From Planctomycetaceae bacterium (GTDB taxonomy: Bacteria; Planctomycetota; Planctomycetia; Planctomycetales; Planctomycetaceae), in assembly GCA_021732415.1 (NCBI GenBank), contig JAKFVC010000064.1:30720-94719 (forward strand): a stretch of 64,000 nt of DNA. Direction: 5' to 3'. Position numbers and translations under genes: made by a program. The notes beneath the pieces were generated by a model, which made no database searches, had not been told where the DNA came from, and saw nothing but the letters and a program-made list of their open reading frames with translations. Positions within the stretch are counted from its first letter, which is position 1. Each line of letters opens with the position of its first letter. Shown here piece by piece: positions 19,850-29,400 of the stretch.

Positions 19850-20607
19850 GGTCTTCGCCCCGGAGGGGCCGACGTAGGTAGCCAGGGGCGGAAGCCCCTG
19901 GAAAGGCACGTTAACGTGACCATCACGCCCCGGAGGGGCCGGCGAACGAGGATTCTCTTCGGCCCCGGCAAATGCCAACTCCCTGCGGAACCACACATCT
20001 ATTCCCAAATATATCGTTCATCAAATTCGATCTCATGACGAATCAGCAAATCGAGAAACTCTTCCTTAAAAGAACGCGTTCGATGATGTTTCTTTTGGTT
20101 TTGAACGTACCTAAAAACCGTTGCCTCGTTAGATTTGCTCACCGAAAATGCTCCGTAACCAATCTGCCAACCAAAAGCCTTTTGGTCCGGGAGTTCACGA
20201 TGAATCCACGCGGATGAATTTGATTTCAGGTCGCGGACCAAGTCGGCTACGGATTCGGTTGGATGTTGTCCAACAAGCAAATGAATATGGTCTCCCGTAC
20301 CTCCGCCTGCCAATAGGACATGTTTGCGATTCCGGAGGACTCCGGCGATGTATTCGAATAATCTGGCTTCCCACGAAGCGTCAATGAGGGATTTGCGATC
20401 CTTGGTGCTCCAAACCAAATGAACTCGCAGGTTGCAATAGGAGCTTGACACTATGAGTCTCCGGAGTGTGATCTTTACCGAATAGTCCCAATTCGGCAGT
20501 CGAATGTTTATCGTTCGCCGGCCCCTCCGGGGCGGGGTTGTCATTCGGTCGCATTTTCCAGGGGCTTCCGCCCCTGGCTACCTACGTCGGCCCCTCCGGG
20601 GCGAAGA
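19850..20607. mobile_element. REP/RAYT element with mirror-image REP pairs
   Basis: A 0.76-kb unit: a pair of palindromic REP units, a transposase gene, and the same pair in inverted orientation. Left units: CGCCCCGGAGGGGCC (about 19854), CCAGGGGCGGAAGCCCCTGG (about 19882) and a second CGCCCCGGAGGGGCC (about 19926). Right units: the reverse complements at about 20522, 20559 and 20590. The flanks ACGTAGGTAG / CTACCTACGT also mirror. It sits between convergent genes, which limits damage. Confidence 0.85.
19999..20451 (-). CDS. REP-associated tyrosine transposase (RAYT, IS200-like)
   Basis: 150 residues of the Y1 transposase family. The HUH motif appears as GDHIHLLVG; the catalytic Tyr is in VFRYVQNQKKHH, with the following HH typical of the family. 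The N-terminus SSSYCNLRVHLVWSTKDR is the usual start, and a GTG at 20451 has GGAG 7 nt upstream; the frame is open to 20544 but that extension reads through the REP sequence. RAYT proteins cut and rejoin single-stranded REP DNA. The gene looks intact and is bracketed by REP pairs, so it may be active. Confidence 0.88.
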   Translation of the reverse strand: MSSSYCNLRVHLVWSTKDRKSLIDASWEARLFEYIAGVLRNRKHVLLAGGGTGDHIHLLVGQHPTESVADLVRDLKSNSSAWIHRELPDQKAFGWQIGYGAFSVSKSNEATVFRYVQNQKKHHRTRSFKEEFLDLLIRHEIEFDERYIWE

Positions 20608-20636
20608 CATGCGGAATTCTACGTTTTCGTGTTGCT

Positions 20637-22814
20637 TCACTCGTCACTCGTCTGATTCCTCAAGCACGCCACTGCGATCCGGATTTCCTCGTAGGTCACC
20701 TCTTCGCTGAGATGGTCGAAGATCGGTTTCAGGCGCTCGACACCGACTTGGTGGGCGGCGTCGCGAATGCGGGCGAAGGTACTGGATGCGACCCACGGGG
20801 TCGGATCGGTGATCCGTTCGGCCTCGAGGTATCCTTGCAGATACTGACCGACGGTCGCGGGTGCCCGGTTGAGTTGCGCGGCGACCTCGGCGAGGGATTC
20901 GCCTTGTCGGAATAGCTCGTAGGCGCGGTTTTGTGCGGCCGGGATACTTTTGGGTTCGGTGGACTCGACAGGCTTGGGTTTGATTATCGTCCCGGGTGCC
21001 AAGACGTCGCCTGGCAGGTTGTTGGTCGCGCAGTATTTGGCGATGCAGCCCACAAACTGTGCGCCATAGTCGGTGCTCTTTTTATCGCCGACCCCGTTCA
21101 CTAAATGGAACGCAGGAATCGTCGTCGGTCGCAGGCGGGCCATGTCACGCAGCGAAGCATCACTGAAGACCATGAAGCTTTGCAAGTCACGCGCTTCGGC
21201 GATCTGCCGGCGCAGGCCACGCAATTCTTCGAAGAGCCCCCGGTCGACACCCTCCCAGGCGTTGGTTTCCGCACGGGAAACTTTCTGCTTCTTCTTCTCG
21301 GCCGGGCGCAGCAGCTTGGGAGTGACTTCGCCTTTCAGAACGGCCCGCGCGGCGGCTGTCAGTTGCAGAACTTGATATTCCCCTTCGCGAGTGAGAAATC
21401 CCTGACCGATAAGCTGTTCAATCCAGCCGCGGATGTCCTTCTTGCCGTGATCTTCCAGCAGGCCGTAGGTGCTCAGCTTGTCGTGACCGTTTTCGAGTAT
21501 CCGTTGTTCCTTCGAACCCAGCAGCACCTGGGCCGTGTAGTCAGCTCCAAACTTCTGTTGCAGTCGCACAACGCACGACAAGATCTTTTGTGAGATGATC
21601 AGTGCATCACCCACGAGGTCCAGTTCGTCGAGGCAGACGTCACAGGCTGAGCAACTTTCGCCGGGATATTCCTGGCCGAAGTATTCCACGAGATGACGAT
21701 GCCGGCAGGCTGCGCCGCCACAGAATTCCTGCATCGAGCGTAGCGTGGCTTCGGCCGCAATGGCGGCTTCGCCTGTTAACTCGCTCTGCATCTTTCTCCA
21801 GAGCATGAAATCCTGCCCCGAATGGAGAATGACGCATTCGGCTTCCAGCCCGTCGCGGCCGGCGCGGCCACTTTCTTGCTGATAAGCTTCCAATGACTTC
21901 GGCGCGCCGCAGTGGATGACGTAGCGCACGTTCGATTTATCAATGCCCATTCCGAAGGCCACCGTCGCGACGATGGTCTCGATTTCGTCCTTCAGAAAAG
22001 CGTCCTGGTTGGCGCCGCGATCGTAGTCGGACAGACCGGCATGATAAGGGCGGCTATGGAAACCGAGCCGATTCAACGACGCCGAGAGTTCTTCGCAATC
22101 GGTGCGGCGGATGCAGTAGATGACGCCCGCTTCTCCCTTGTGCCGGTCGAGAATTTCGCGGACCTGCTTCAACTGGTCAGACCGCGACTGAACGCGATAG
22201 ACGAGGTTCGGGCGGTCAAACGAACCGACATGAAAGATGGGCCCGTCGAGATTGAGCTGGCGGGCAATGTCTTCGCGGACGGGTTCGGTGGCGGTGGCCG
22301 TGTAGGCATGGACGGCCACGCCGGGGAAATCCTCTTTGAGTTGGCCCAGCATGCGGTATTCGGGCCGAAAATCGTGACCCCAACTGCTGATGCAATGGGC
22401 TTCATCGATCGCGAAGAACGAGATTTGCTGTTGCTGCAGGAACTGCCGTGTTTGTTCGTTGCAGAGTCTCTCTGGTGCGACATAGAGGAGTTTCAGGTGG
22501 CCGCTACTCATGTCATCGGCGACGCGGCGGCGTTCGCCTGGCGTGAGACTGCTGTTGATGCAGGCGGCGGGGACTCCGCATTCGGTCAGGGCATCGACCT
22601 GGTCCTTCATGAGCGAAATCAAGGGCGAAACGACAACCGCCAGGCCCGGCATTTGAACGGCGGGTGCCTGAAAGCAGAGCGATTTGCCGCCCCCAGTGGG
22701 CAACACGACGACAGAATCGCGGCCCTCCAGGACAGCCGTCATGGCTTCCTGTTGCAGCGGGCGAAAATTGTCGTATCCCCAGTATTTTTGGAGAATTTTA
22801 CGGAGCTGGTCCAC
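20637..22814 (-). CDS. recQ: ATP-dependent DNA helicase RecQ
   Basis: 725 residues, GTG start with GAGG 8 nt upstream. RecQ is a 3'-5' helicase in recombination and repair. The helicase core has the Walker A LPTGGGKS (39-46), DEAH (137-140) with the RecQ loop [14 protein letters not shown], and motif [12 protein letters not shown]. The Zn-binding RQC region ([11 protein letters not shown]...CSACDVC, about 372-402), a winged helix, an HRDC domain (about 525-605, [20 protein letters not shown]) and a C-terminal helix-turn-helix extension (about 640-725, [20 protein letters not shown]) follow. The extension is longer than E. coli RecQ and typical of RecQ proteins with an HTH_40-like tail. Confidence 0.95.
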   Translation of the reverse strand: MDQLRKILQKYWGYDNFRPLQQEAMTAVLEGRDSVVVLPTGGGKSLCFQAPAVQMPGLAVVVSPLISLMKDQVDALTECGVPAACINSSLTPGERRRVADDMSSGHLKLLYVAPERLCNEQTRQFLQQQQISFFAIDEAHCISSWGHDFRPEYRMLGQLKEDFPGVAVHAYTATATEPVREDIARQLNLDGPIFHVGSFDRPNLVYRVQSRSDQLKQVREILDRHKGEAGVIYCIRRTDCEELSASLNRLGFHSRPYHAGLSDYDRGANQDAFLKDEIETIVATVAFGMGIDKSNVRYVIHCGAPKSLEAYQQESGRAGRDGLEAECVILHSGQDFMLWRKMQSELTGEAAIAAEATLRSMQEFCGGAACRHRHLVEYFGQEYPGESCSACDVCLDELDLVGDALIISQKILSCVVRLQQKFGADYTAQVLLGSKEQRILENGHDKLSTYGLLEDHGKKDIRGWIEQLIGQGFLTREGEYQVLQLTAAARAVLKGEVTPKLLRPAEKKKQKVSRAETNAWEGVDRGLFEELRGLRRQIAEARDLQSFMVFSDASLRDMARLRPTTIPAFHLVNGVGDKKSTDYGAQFVGCIAKYCATNNLPGDVLAPGTIIKPKPVESTEPKSIPAAQNRAYELFRQGESLAEVAAQLNRAPATVGQYLQGYLEAERITDPTPWVASSTFARIRDAAHQVGVERLKPIFDHLSEEVTYEEIRIAVACLRNQTSDE

Positions 22815-22978
22815 TCAGGAGCCTCGGAAGTTGGCGGGTGTTTTTCGATTGGATGGTCGACATGGATTTTATCCCCGTGGAGAGGCTCGCGACAACACTT
22901 GCCATTTGAATTGGGGATTTCGTGGCAGAAACCGTAGGATACCTATCCTACGATATGTTTCATGCCCATTGATGCGTA

Positions 22979-23042
22979 GCCTGACTCTCCAGAGTCGGGC
23001 GCATCTTCATGAGCGAATTCGCCCGACTCTGGAGAGTCAGGC
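22979..23042. repeat. Inverted repeat, family B (GACTCTCCAGAGTC type)
   Basis: A near-perfect hairpin: GCCTGACTCTCCAGAGTCGG at 22979 pairs with CCGACTCTGGAGAGTCAGGC at 23023, with an 18-base loop. A separate palindrome CGTAGGATACCTATCCTACG lies at 22933-22952. It is in the divergent recQ/OsmC region, ending 21 bp before the OsmC start. Relatives: 42031, 42226, 43363, 52917, 58490. Confidence 0.85.
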
Positions 23043-23063
23043 AACGGCAAAGGTTGACTCATC

Positions 23064-23573
23064 GTGAATGCTGCTGAATTACGTGCTGTGCAGGCTCCGT
23101 TTAAGGAGCGTTATCGAAGCGATCCGGCCACGGCCTTAAAGACGCTGACGGCCGAGGGTCAGTTGGGTGTCGGGTCTCAGACCTGCCGGTTGGAGATGCC
23201 GTGCGGCATGGTGTCTGCCGGTTTGCATCCTGCTGCGGGAGGCGACGGCAGCGGGGCTTGTTCGGCGGAGATCCTGCTGCAATCTCTCGTCGCCTGTGCC
23301 GGGGTGACGCTGACGGCCGTCGCGACCGCGATGGAATTACCGGTGCAGGGCGGGACGATCACCGCGGAGGGGGATCTGGATTTCCGTGGTACCCTGGGGG
23401 TGAGCAAAGAGGTTCCGGCGGGCTTCACGGCGATCCGGTTGCGGTTTCAATTGCAGTCGACGGCGACTCCTGAGCAACTGGCGACGCTGATTAAATTGAC
23501 CGAACGGTATTGCGTCATCTTTCAGACGCTGCGGACTCCGCCGGCGATTACGACGGAGTTGAGTGTGGTGTAG
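23064..23573 (+). CDS. OsmC-family peroxiredoxin-like protein
   Basis: 169 residues, GTG start with AAGG upstream. OsmC/Ohr proteins reduce organic hydroperoxides through a pair of cysteines, and both are present: C78 in SLVACAGVTL and C150 in LTERYCVIFQTL. The segment GACSAEILLQSL and the C-terminal strand TPPAITTELSV fit the fold. The first Cys motif resembles OsmC/YhfA-like members rather than Ohr. Extra cysteines at 41, 47 and 66 are unusual. It is monocistronic, with a long hairpin on each side. Confidence 0.85.
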   Translation: MNAAELRAVQAPFKERYRSDPATALKTLTAEGQLGVGSQTCRLEMPCGMVSAGLHPAAGGDGSGACSAEILLQSLVACAGVTLTAVATAMELPVQGGTITAEGDLDFRGTLGVSKEVPAGFTAIRLRFQLQSTATPEQLATLIKLTERYCVIFQTLRTPPAITTELSVV

Positions 23574-23580
23574 CGAAACC

Positions 23581-23785
23581 GTGGGACGGGTCTCCAGGCC
23601 CGTCCGTCCGGTTCTTCTGCTTTCTTCCTTCGTGACCTTTGTGGCCTTCTGTTTAAAAAAGAAATTAGAACAGAAGGCCACAAAGGTCACGAAGGCTTAA
23701 CAGTCCGATTACGCTAATTTGTTGCCGAAATCTAGACCTGTGGTCTCAAGGCGACTGGACGGACGGGCCTGGAGACCCGTCCCAC
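23581..23785. repeat. Nested inverted repeat: family A pair around an AT-rich hairpin
   Basis: Outer arms: a plus copy of GGACGGGTCTCCAGGCCCGT at about 23584-23603 and a minus copy at about 23761-23780. Inner hairpin 23628-23695: CCTTCGTGACCTTTGTGGCC and its exact complement, about 26 bp of perfect stem. It lies in the convergent OsmC/ftsW junction, and the right outer arm is inside the ftsW reading frame. Confidence 0.9.
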
Positions 23786-25050
23786 GATGCGGTTGGTTCT
23801 TCCACGACCGCGGGTTTGGGCGCTTTTGGCGTGCGGCGGCGAGGTGGCTTTACCGGAGGAGCTGCCGGCGGTTCGGGTGCTGCTGGTGGGAGATTGATCG
23901 TTCGGCGGTTGATGACGAGCGAGCGACGTTCTGCGAAAATGGGTTCCGAGATCGGTCGGCGCGGGGCGCTGGACAGGCTGACGATCACCCCCAGCGAAAT
24001 CAGGCTGACTACCAGATTGCTGCCGCCGCAGCTGATCAGGGGATGCGAAATCCCTTTGGGTGGCACCAATGCTGTCACTACGGCGATGTTCAAAGCCGCT
24101 TGGAATACGAGCTGCATTAACAACGTTGTGGCCACGGTGCGTTCGAAACTGCCTCGTTCCAGGGGCGATAACAGTCGCAGGCCGAAATGCAGCAGGCCCG
24201 CCCACAGGGCGACCACGCTGAGTGTTCCCAGCATCCCGAGTTCCTCGCCAATCACGGCGAAGACGAAGTCGGTATTGGCTTCGGGCAGGAAGCTGAGTTT
24301 CTGCCAGCCCTTTCCCAGGCCGACACCCCAGAATCCCCCTGCGCCCAACGTCGCCAGCGATTGCTGGATCTGATACGGAGCCTGGTTGAGATCGGTCCAG
24401 GTCGCGACGAAACCCGTGATTCTCTGCAACATGTAGGGTTTATTGATCACGATATAGACCACGGCCGGAATGGCAGCCGCCAGGCCTGCCAGAAAATTCC
24501 TCAGTGGCCAACCCGATAACCACAGCATGATCGCCGCACTGAAACAGAGGAATAGCGTCGTCCCCAGATCAGGTTCGAGCAACACCAGTGGCACCATCAG
24601 CGCGGCAGGCAGGCAGAAGAGGACCGGGCCGAAGACCCAGCTTCTCAGGTAATGGCGATAGCGATCAAGCAGGGCACCCAGCAGGAGCGGCAGGGCAAGT
24701 TTGGCGAGTTCTGACGGTTGTAGCGAGATGGGTCCGAAGCGTAGCCAGCGCTGGGCCCCTTTGACTCGAGTTCCGATTCCCGGGACCAGCACAATGACCA
24801 ACAGGGCGAGAGTCGCGACGAAAAGCCATGGAGCAAGGGCACGTAACGTGCGTGCGGGAGTCACCGCTGCGATGGCCGCCACGGCTAAGCCCAAGGTGAC
24901 GAACATCAAATGACGTGACAGGTGAATTTGTTCGAAGTTGGTGGGGCGCGAGGTGATGCTGGCGCTGTGGACCATCAGGACCCCAAAGCCCAACAGCACG
25001 GCAGCCAGCGTGATAAACCAACGACGATCCTGTTCCACGGTGGATTCCAT
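23746..25050 (-). CDS. ftsW: FtsW/RodA/SpoVE-family peptidoglycan polymerase
   Basis: 434 residues. SEDS proteins are membrane glycosyltransferases that polymerise lipid II with a class B PBP. About ten membrane spans are visible, with family signatures RWLRFGPISLQPSELAKLAL, FLPEANTDFVFAVIGEELG and PPKGISHPLISCGGSNLV. The TDFVFAVIGEELG form points to FtsW rather than RodA. A Pro/Arg-rich cytoplasmic tail (about 385-434) follows the last span. Residues 422-431 (SWDGSPGPSV) are encoded by a copy of the family A intergenic repeat, so the end of the protein is recent. No clear Shine-Dalgarno. No other division gene is nearby. Confidence 0.9.
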   Translation of the reverse strand: MESTVEQDRRWFITLAAVLLGFGVLMVHSASITSRPTNFEQIHLSRHLMFVTLGLAVAAIAAVTPARTLRALAPWLFVATLALLVIVLVPGIGTRVKGAQRWLRFGPISLQPSELAKLALPLLLGALLDRYRHYLRSWVFGPVLFCLPAALMVPLVLLEPDLGTTLFLCFSAAIMLWLSGWPLRNFLAGLAAAIPAVVYIVINKPYMLQRITGFVATWTDLNQAPYQIQQSLATLGAGGFWGVGLGKGWQKLSFLPEANTDFVFAVIGEELGMLGTLSVVALWAGLLHFGLRLLSPLERGSFERTVATTLLMQLVFQAALNIAVVTALVPPKGISHPLISCGGSNLVVSLISLGVIVSLSSAPRRPISEPIFAERRSLVINRRTINLPPAAPEPPAAPPVKPPRRRTPKAPKPAVVEEPTASWDGSPGPSVQSP

Positions 25051-26420
25051 TGAAGGAAGTACTGACAGACGGTCTGCCGAACGTTGTTAGATCGGCGATC
25101 GGAATCGGGCGAATGCAGAAGGTCGTTGGTAGAGACTGAGATATCGCGTTGAAGTTCTTTAAGAAATCGTGTCGCAGCGGTCGCGCGGTCCATGTCGAGT
25201 CGCGCACGAGGGGATTTATGCGAGCCAGGTGCTATAAAGTCCTGGACAATTCGAGATGCCGTCAAACACCCGGTCCGGTGCCTTACGGCACCCGGCTCAC
25301 ATGATCGTTTGGTTTGCGGCGGTGATTTGATGACCCATGAGCTTTCGCCGATGAATGGCCATCGCACACCGCTACAGGAACTTGAACGAATCACAGAACT
25401 CTGGCGGAGGTAATCGCCACCAACCGGTGCGGATTAGCCGGTCTACTTTTGAGGTGATATCCGCAAAGGCGGCAGCATCGTTTCGATTCTCAGAACTCGG
25501 GGATACCCACCCCCGAACTGCGCGGTACTTATCTTTGGGGGTTTGCATTCCTGCCGAATATGATTCCGACAAACCTCGTTACGCAGGGGTGTTCCCACTT
25601 GCAGTCATTCCAACGCCAATTCACTTGGCAAGCTGAGGCGAATGCCTCGAAGAGTTGGGTTGATCTGAAAAATAGGGTTGTAGCGATTTTTTGGAATTGC
25701 GAACGGTCTTTCCGCTGGGCTATGTTGGCCGGTTGGCGGAATGGCCCACGCAGTTGCCGCAGTGATCCGTTAGGAATTGCAGTAATTGGAGTTCGGCCGA
25801 GCCTGAGATCCGTCCTCTTTCATCAATCAGTCAGCGATCACCAGTTTTTTCTGCTCCCCAATCCGATCTGGCAGGGGGGTTGGGAACGCTTCTCGGCTGT
25901 TTTACGTCCAAGCCGGGAACGGGATTGCGCAGTGATCGAATAGACAACGTGTCTAGCGTGGTTATTGTCGGACACAGTCAGTTGCAAAGACGGGCTGTCC
26001 GAGGTCGGTGCCAGGGTTGATTAGATATTGTATGTACTTGACAGCAAAAGTCTTAAGTCCAATTTTTGGCCGTTGAACAGCAGCGAAATCGCTGTCGATG
26101 GTCGATGTGTGTAGCGGAATCTCGTAAGAGTTCCGCCGAGTCTTGGAGACGCTCGGGCGGAACTCTTACGAGATGCCGCTACAGAGATTGACTCCAAAAT
26201 TGCGGGTCGGACTTTCAAATGTCTGAGCAGTGTTCTGCAGTGCGTTTACGGTGAGTAGTTTGCAGTGAGTAAGTAGGTCGCTGACTTGGGGTGTTGAACT
26301 GGCCACAGGGATTTCTTCTCTGCGCCAGATCTTGCCATTCAGACTGCTCCGGTCTGAATGTCTCGCCCTGTTGGTGGCTTGGAATGTTCAACATCTTCGA
26401 GAGAATCTGAGGTCGTCCCG
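25051..26420. other. 1.37-kb intergenic region upstream of the giant gene
   Basis: This is the longest gap in the window. It contains only short frames without family features (for example 25560-25943). A small palindrome GGTGCCTTACGGCACC lies at 25279-25294 and an inverted repeat at 26110-26183. It probably holds the promoter and a long leader of the giant gene, but no specific promoter was identified. Confidence 0.5.
26110..26183. repeat. Inverted repeat upstream of the giant exoprotein gene
   Basis: Arms at 26110-26136 and 26157-26183 (TGTAGCGGAATCTCGTAAGA and complement) pair over 27 bases with one mismatch and a 20-base loop. The position, 240 bp before the giant gene start, would fit a leader or promoter element. 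Confidence 0.8.
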
Positions 26421-29400
26421 ATGTTCATCAGACCGTGGCTGGAAGCTCTGAAGTCGCGCTGGATGCCTGGGAAACGCCGTACACCCAAGCGGTTAATGAA
26501 TGACAAACCGCTGCAATCCCAGGTGGAAACCCTCGAAGAAAAGATCGTGCTGTCGGCGTTCGACCTGGTCACGGTCATCCCGAATCAAGGGGTCTTTCTC
26601 GCGAACAACACGACGCTGAGCGAAGCGCCGCGCGAGTTGACTCTGCGGTTCAGCCCCGGCCAGACGATCGACACGACCACGCTGTCGGCGATCACGGTCA
26701 CTCGCGCGGGCCTGGATGGCATCTTCGACGATCCGGCAACGCCTGCCATTGAGAGCTCGGACGACGTCTCGGTCGGCTTGGGCTACGTCGGTGCAGGGGA
26801 CAATCCGAACGAAGTCATCGTTCGCTTTGCCTCCACGCTGCCCGACGATAAGTATCAGGTGCGGATCCAGGCCACGGGTGCCAATGCCCTTGGCGGGAAT
26901 GTCGGCGACTCGCTGACACCTGATAATGGCAAGACCTATAAGTCATTCAATTACGAACTCGACCTGGGAGCACAGGTTGAGTCCGTCATCCCGCAGCCGG
27001 TCATTCGCGATCAGGTCTTTTCGACCACCCAGTTGAGCAATCTCACTGACGGCGATCTCGTGTTGATCAGCGCGGGGCCGTATTCGTATCGGTTCGAGAT
27101 CAATCTGCTGCCGGATGCCGTGACCAATGTTGGTAACATTCCGGTCAATATCGCGCCGGGGTCAACCGCCAGTCAGATTGCTGATGCCCTGGTGACGGCG
27201 ATCAATACCAATGCTGGTACGCAGTTGACGGCCAGCGACAGCGCGAATGTGCTCACCGTCGCGGGAGCTTCTTACGAACCGGTTGTCAGCTTTAGCACGA
27301 CAAAGTTTGCGGCATTCGCGAAGGCCAATTTGAATGTGGTGGGTAACGGGGCCGCGCTGGCGGACGGCGACGTGGTCCGTTTGACGCTGACCAATCCCGT
27401 CACATCGATCAATTCCGTCTTTACGTTTGAACTCAATAAGTCCCCCAGCAACAGTGTGGGTCTGGGTGCGATCCGGGTCGATTTCGCCGCCGGTGACAGC
27501 CAGGCGACCATCGCCGGCAAGCTGGCCACAGCGATCAATTCGGTGAGCGCGAGTATCAATGCAATCGTCGTCGGAAACTCGATTTTCGTGACTTCGGCAC
27601 CTGCTCTGGGGACACCGGCGTTGTCCGTTACCACAGCGACCGCTGGTCTGCTGACGCAATCCGTAGGTGCCTTGTCGCAGAAGACCGACAAGGTCATTGT
27701 CTATTTCAACCAGGATCAGCTTAATAGTGCGATCGCTCAAGATCCGACCTACTACCGCTTGATCAATGTCGCCTCCGGTGCGGTGCTGCTGCCGCAGACG
27801 GTCACCTATCAATATAATCCTCAGAATGGCTTGAGCGCCGCGGTGTTGACGTTTGCGTCGTCACTGGCGAATTCCTCGTACAATTTGAAGGTCGGCGTTT
27901 CGTCGGAACCGAACGGCACTTTGGTCAGTGTGGCCAATGCGGTCAAAGTCGGGACTGTATTTACTGGGCAGCCGTTTATCACCAACGAATACCTGGGTGA
28001 CGGCAGTGGAAACAGCTCGGATAACACCGACGTCGATATCTATCAATTCTCGACGGTTCTCGGCGGTACTTATACGTTGACACTCGACTCGAGCGCGACT
28101 CTGGATGGGGTCATCGAGTTTCTCAACTCCGGCGGAGGCGTCGTCCTCACGCAAAATGCCACTGGTACCGGTGGGACAGAAGTCATCAATACGGGTGCTC
28201 TGGGCGCGGATACGTTCTACGTCCGAGTCACCAGCAACGGCGGTACTGGTGGATACAAGCTGACGATTGCTTCCACGGAAGCGAGCAGCGCCAGTGACGA
28301 TAACTCCAGCTTCTCGACAGCCACGAACCTGGGCAATCTCGGTAATGGCGGCGTGACTTTGACTTCGCAGATTGAAGCTCAGGGTGCGTTCGTGACGCTG
28401 CCGCCGCTGCCGGGTGGACCGGATGAACCGGGCCACCGCGATCTGCCGGGTGGTGCGTTCACTGGATTCTCGGCTCCGGAAGTGGGACACGGAATCGGCG
28501 GGGGTGAAACTCCTTATACGCCTGGTTCGATTCCCGAACTGACATATTCGTTCCCGTCAACTTATGGTCCGGGTTACACGAACCAGATCACGCCCGAGCA
28601 AAAAGAAATCATTCGCCAGATCTTCCAGATCTATTCCTACTACACGGGAGTGCAGTTCCGTGAAGTTGCTGTGGGTGGCAACGAACAGATCGTGGTGGGT
28701 GATATTCGTGTCAATGCGCCGAACTTGGACCCGGGTGCGGCCGGTGGTATTTCCGGTAGCCCGATTATCATTAACGCGATTTATTACGCGAACGACAACA
28801 CTTATGGTGGTGGCTTTACGGGCACAGCCTTCCATGAAATCGGTCACAATCTGGGACTGGGGCACTCGTACGATGTGCCGAGCGTTCAGGGTGCGGGCGT
28901 CAGCGGCGAGAATGTCCTGCCGGGCGATAACGATCTGATCCACCTGCTCCGTCTCCTGCCGAACAACGCCAGCGACATCGATCTGTACCAGTTCAACGTC
29001 ACGCAGGCAGGAACTCTGTCTGCCCAGACGATCGCCCAGCGGTTGGCGGCGACCGATTTGCTGAATACGGAATTGACGCTGTACCGCCAGGAACCATCGG
29101 GTGCGAAGACGGTCATTGCCCGCAATGACGACTTCTACTCGAAGGATTCCGGGTTGGAAATTGCGCTGCAGCCAGGGACCTACTTCATTGGTGTGACGAG
29201 TACCGGTAACGACAACTACGACCCGTCCATTTCCAACAGCGGCTTCGGCGGTACGTCCGACGGAACATATCAACTGCAGTTGGATTTCAAACCGGACACG
29301 CCCGTCACGAGCGGCTTGCGGGATACCACCGGACAGGTTCTGGATGGCGATCATGACGGTCAGACGGGTGGCGAATACAACACCTGGTTCACCGTCGCGA

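Noticed and set aside
20452..20544. Extended N-terminus of the RAYT transposase
   Set aside because: The extension reads REP sequence; the GTG at 20451 has a well-placed GGAG and gives the normal family N-terminus.
25560..25943. A 127-residue plus frame upstream of the giant gene
   Set aside because: No family, no ribosome site and unusual composition; treated as non-coding leader.
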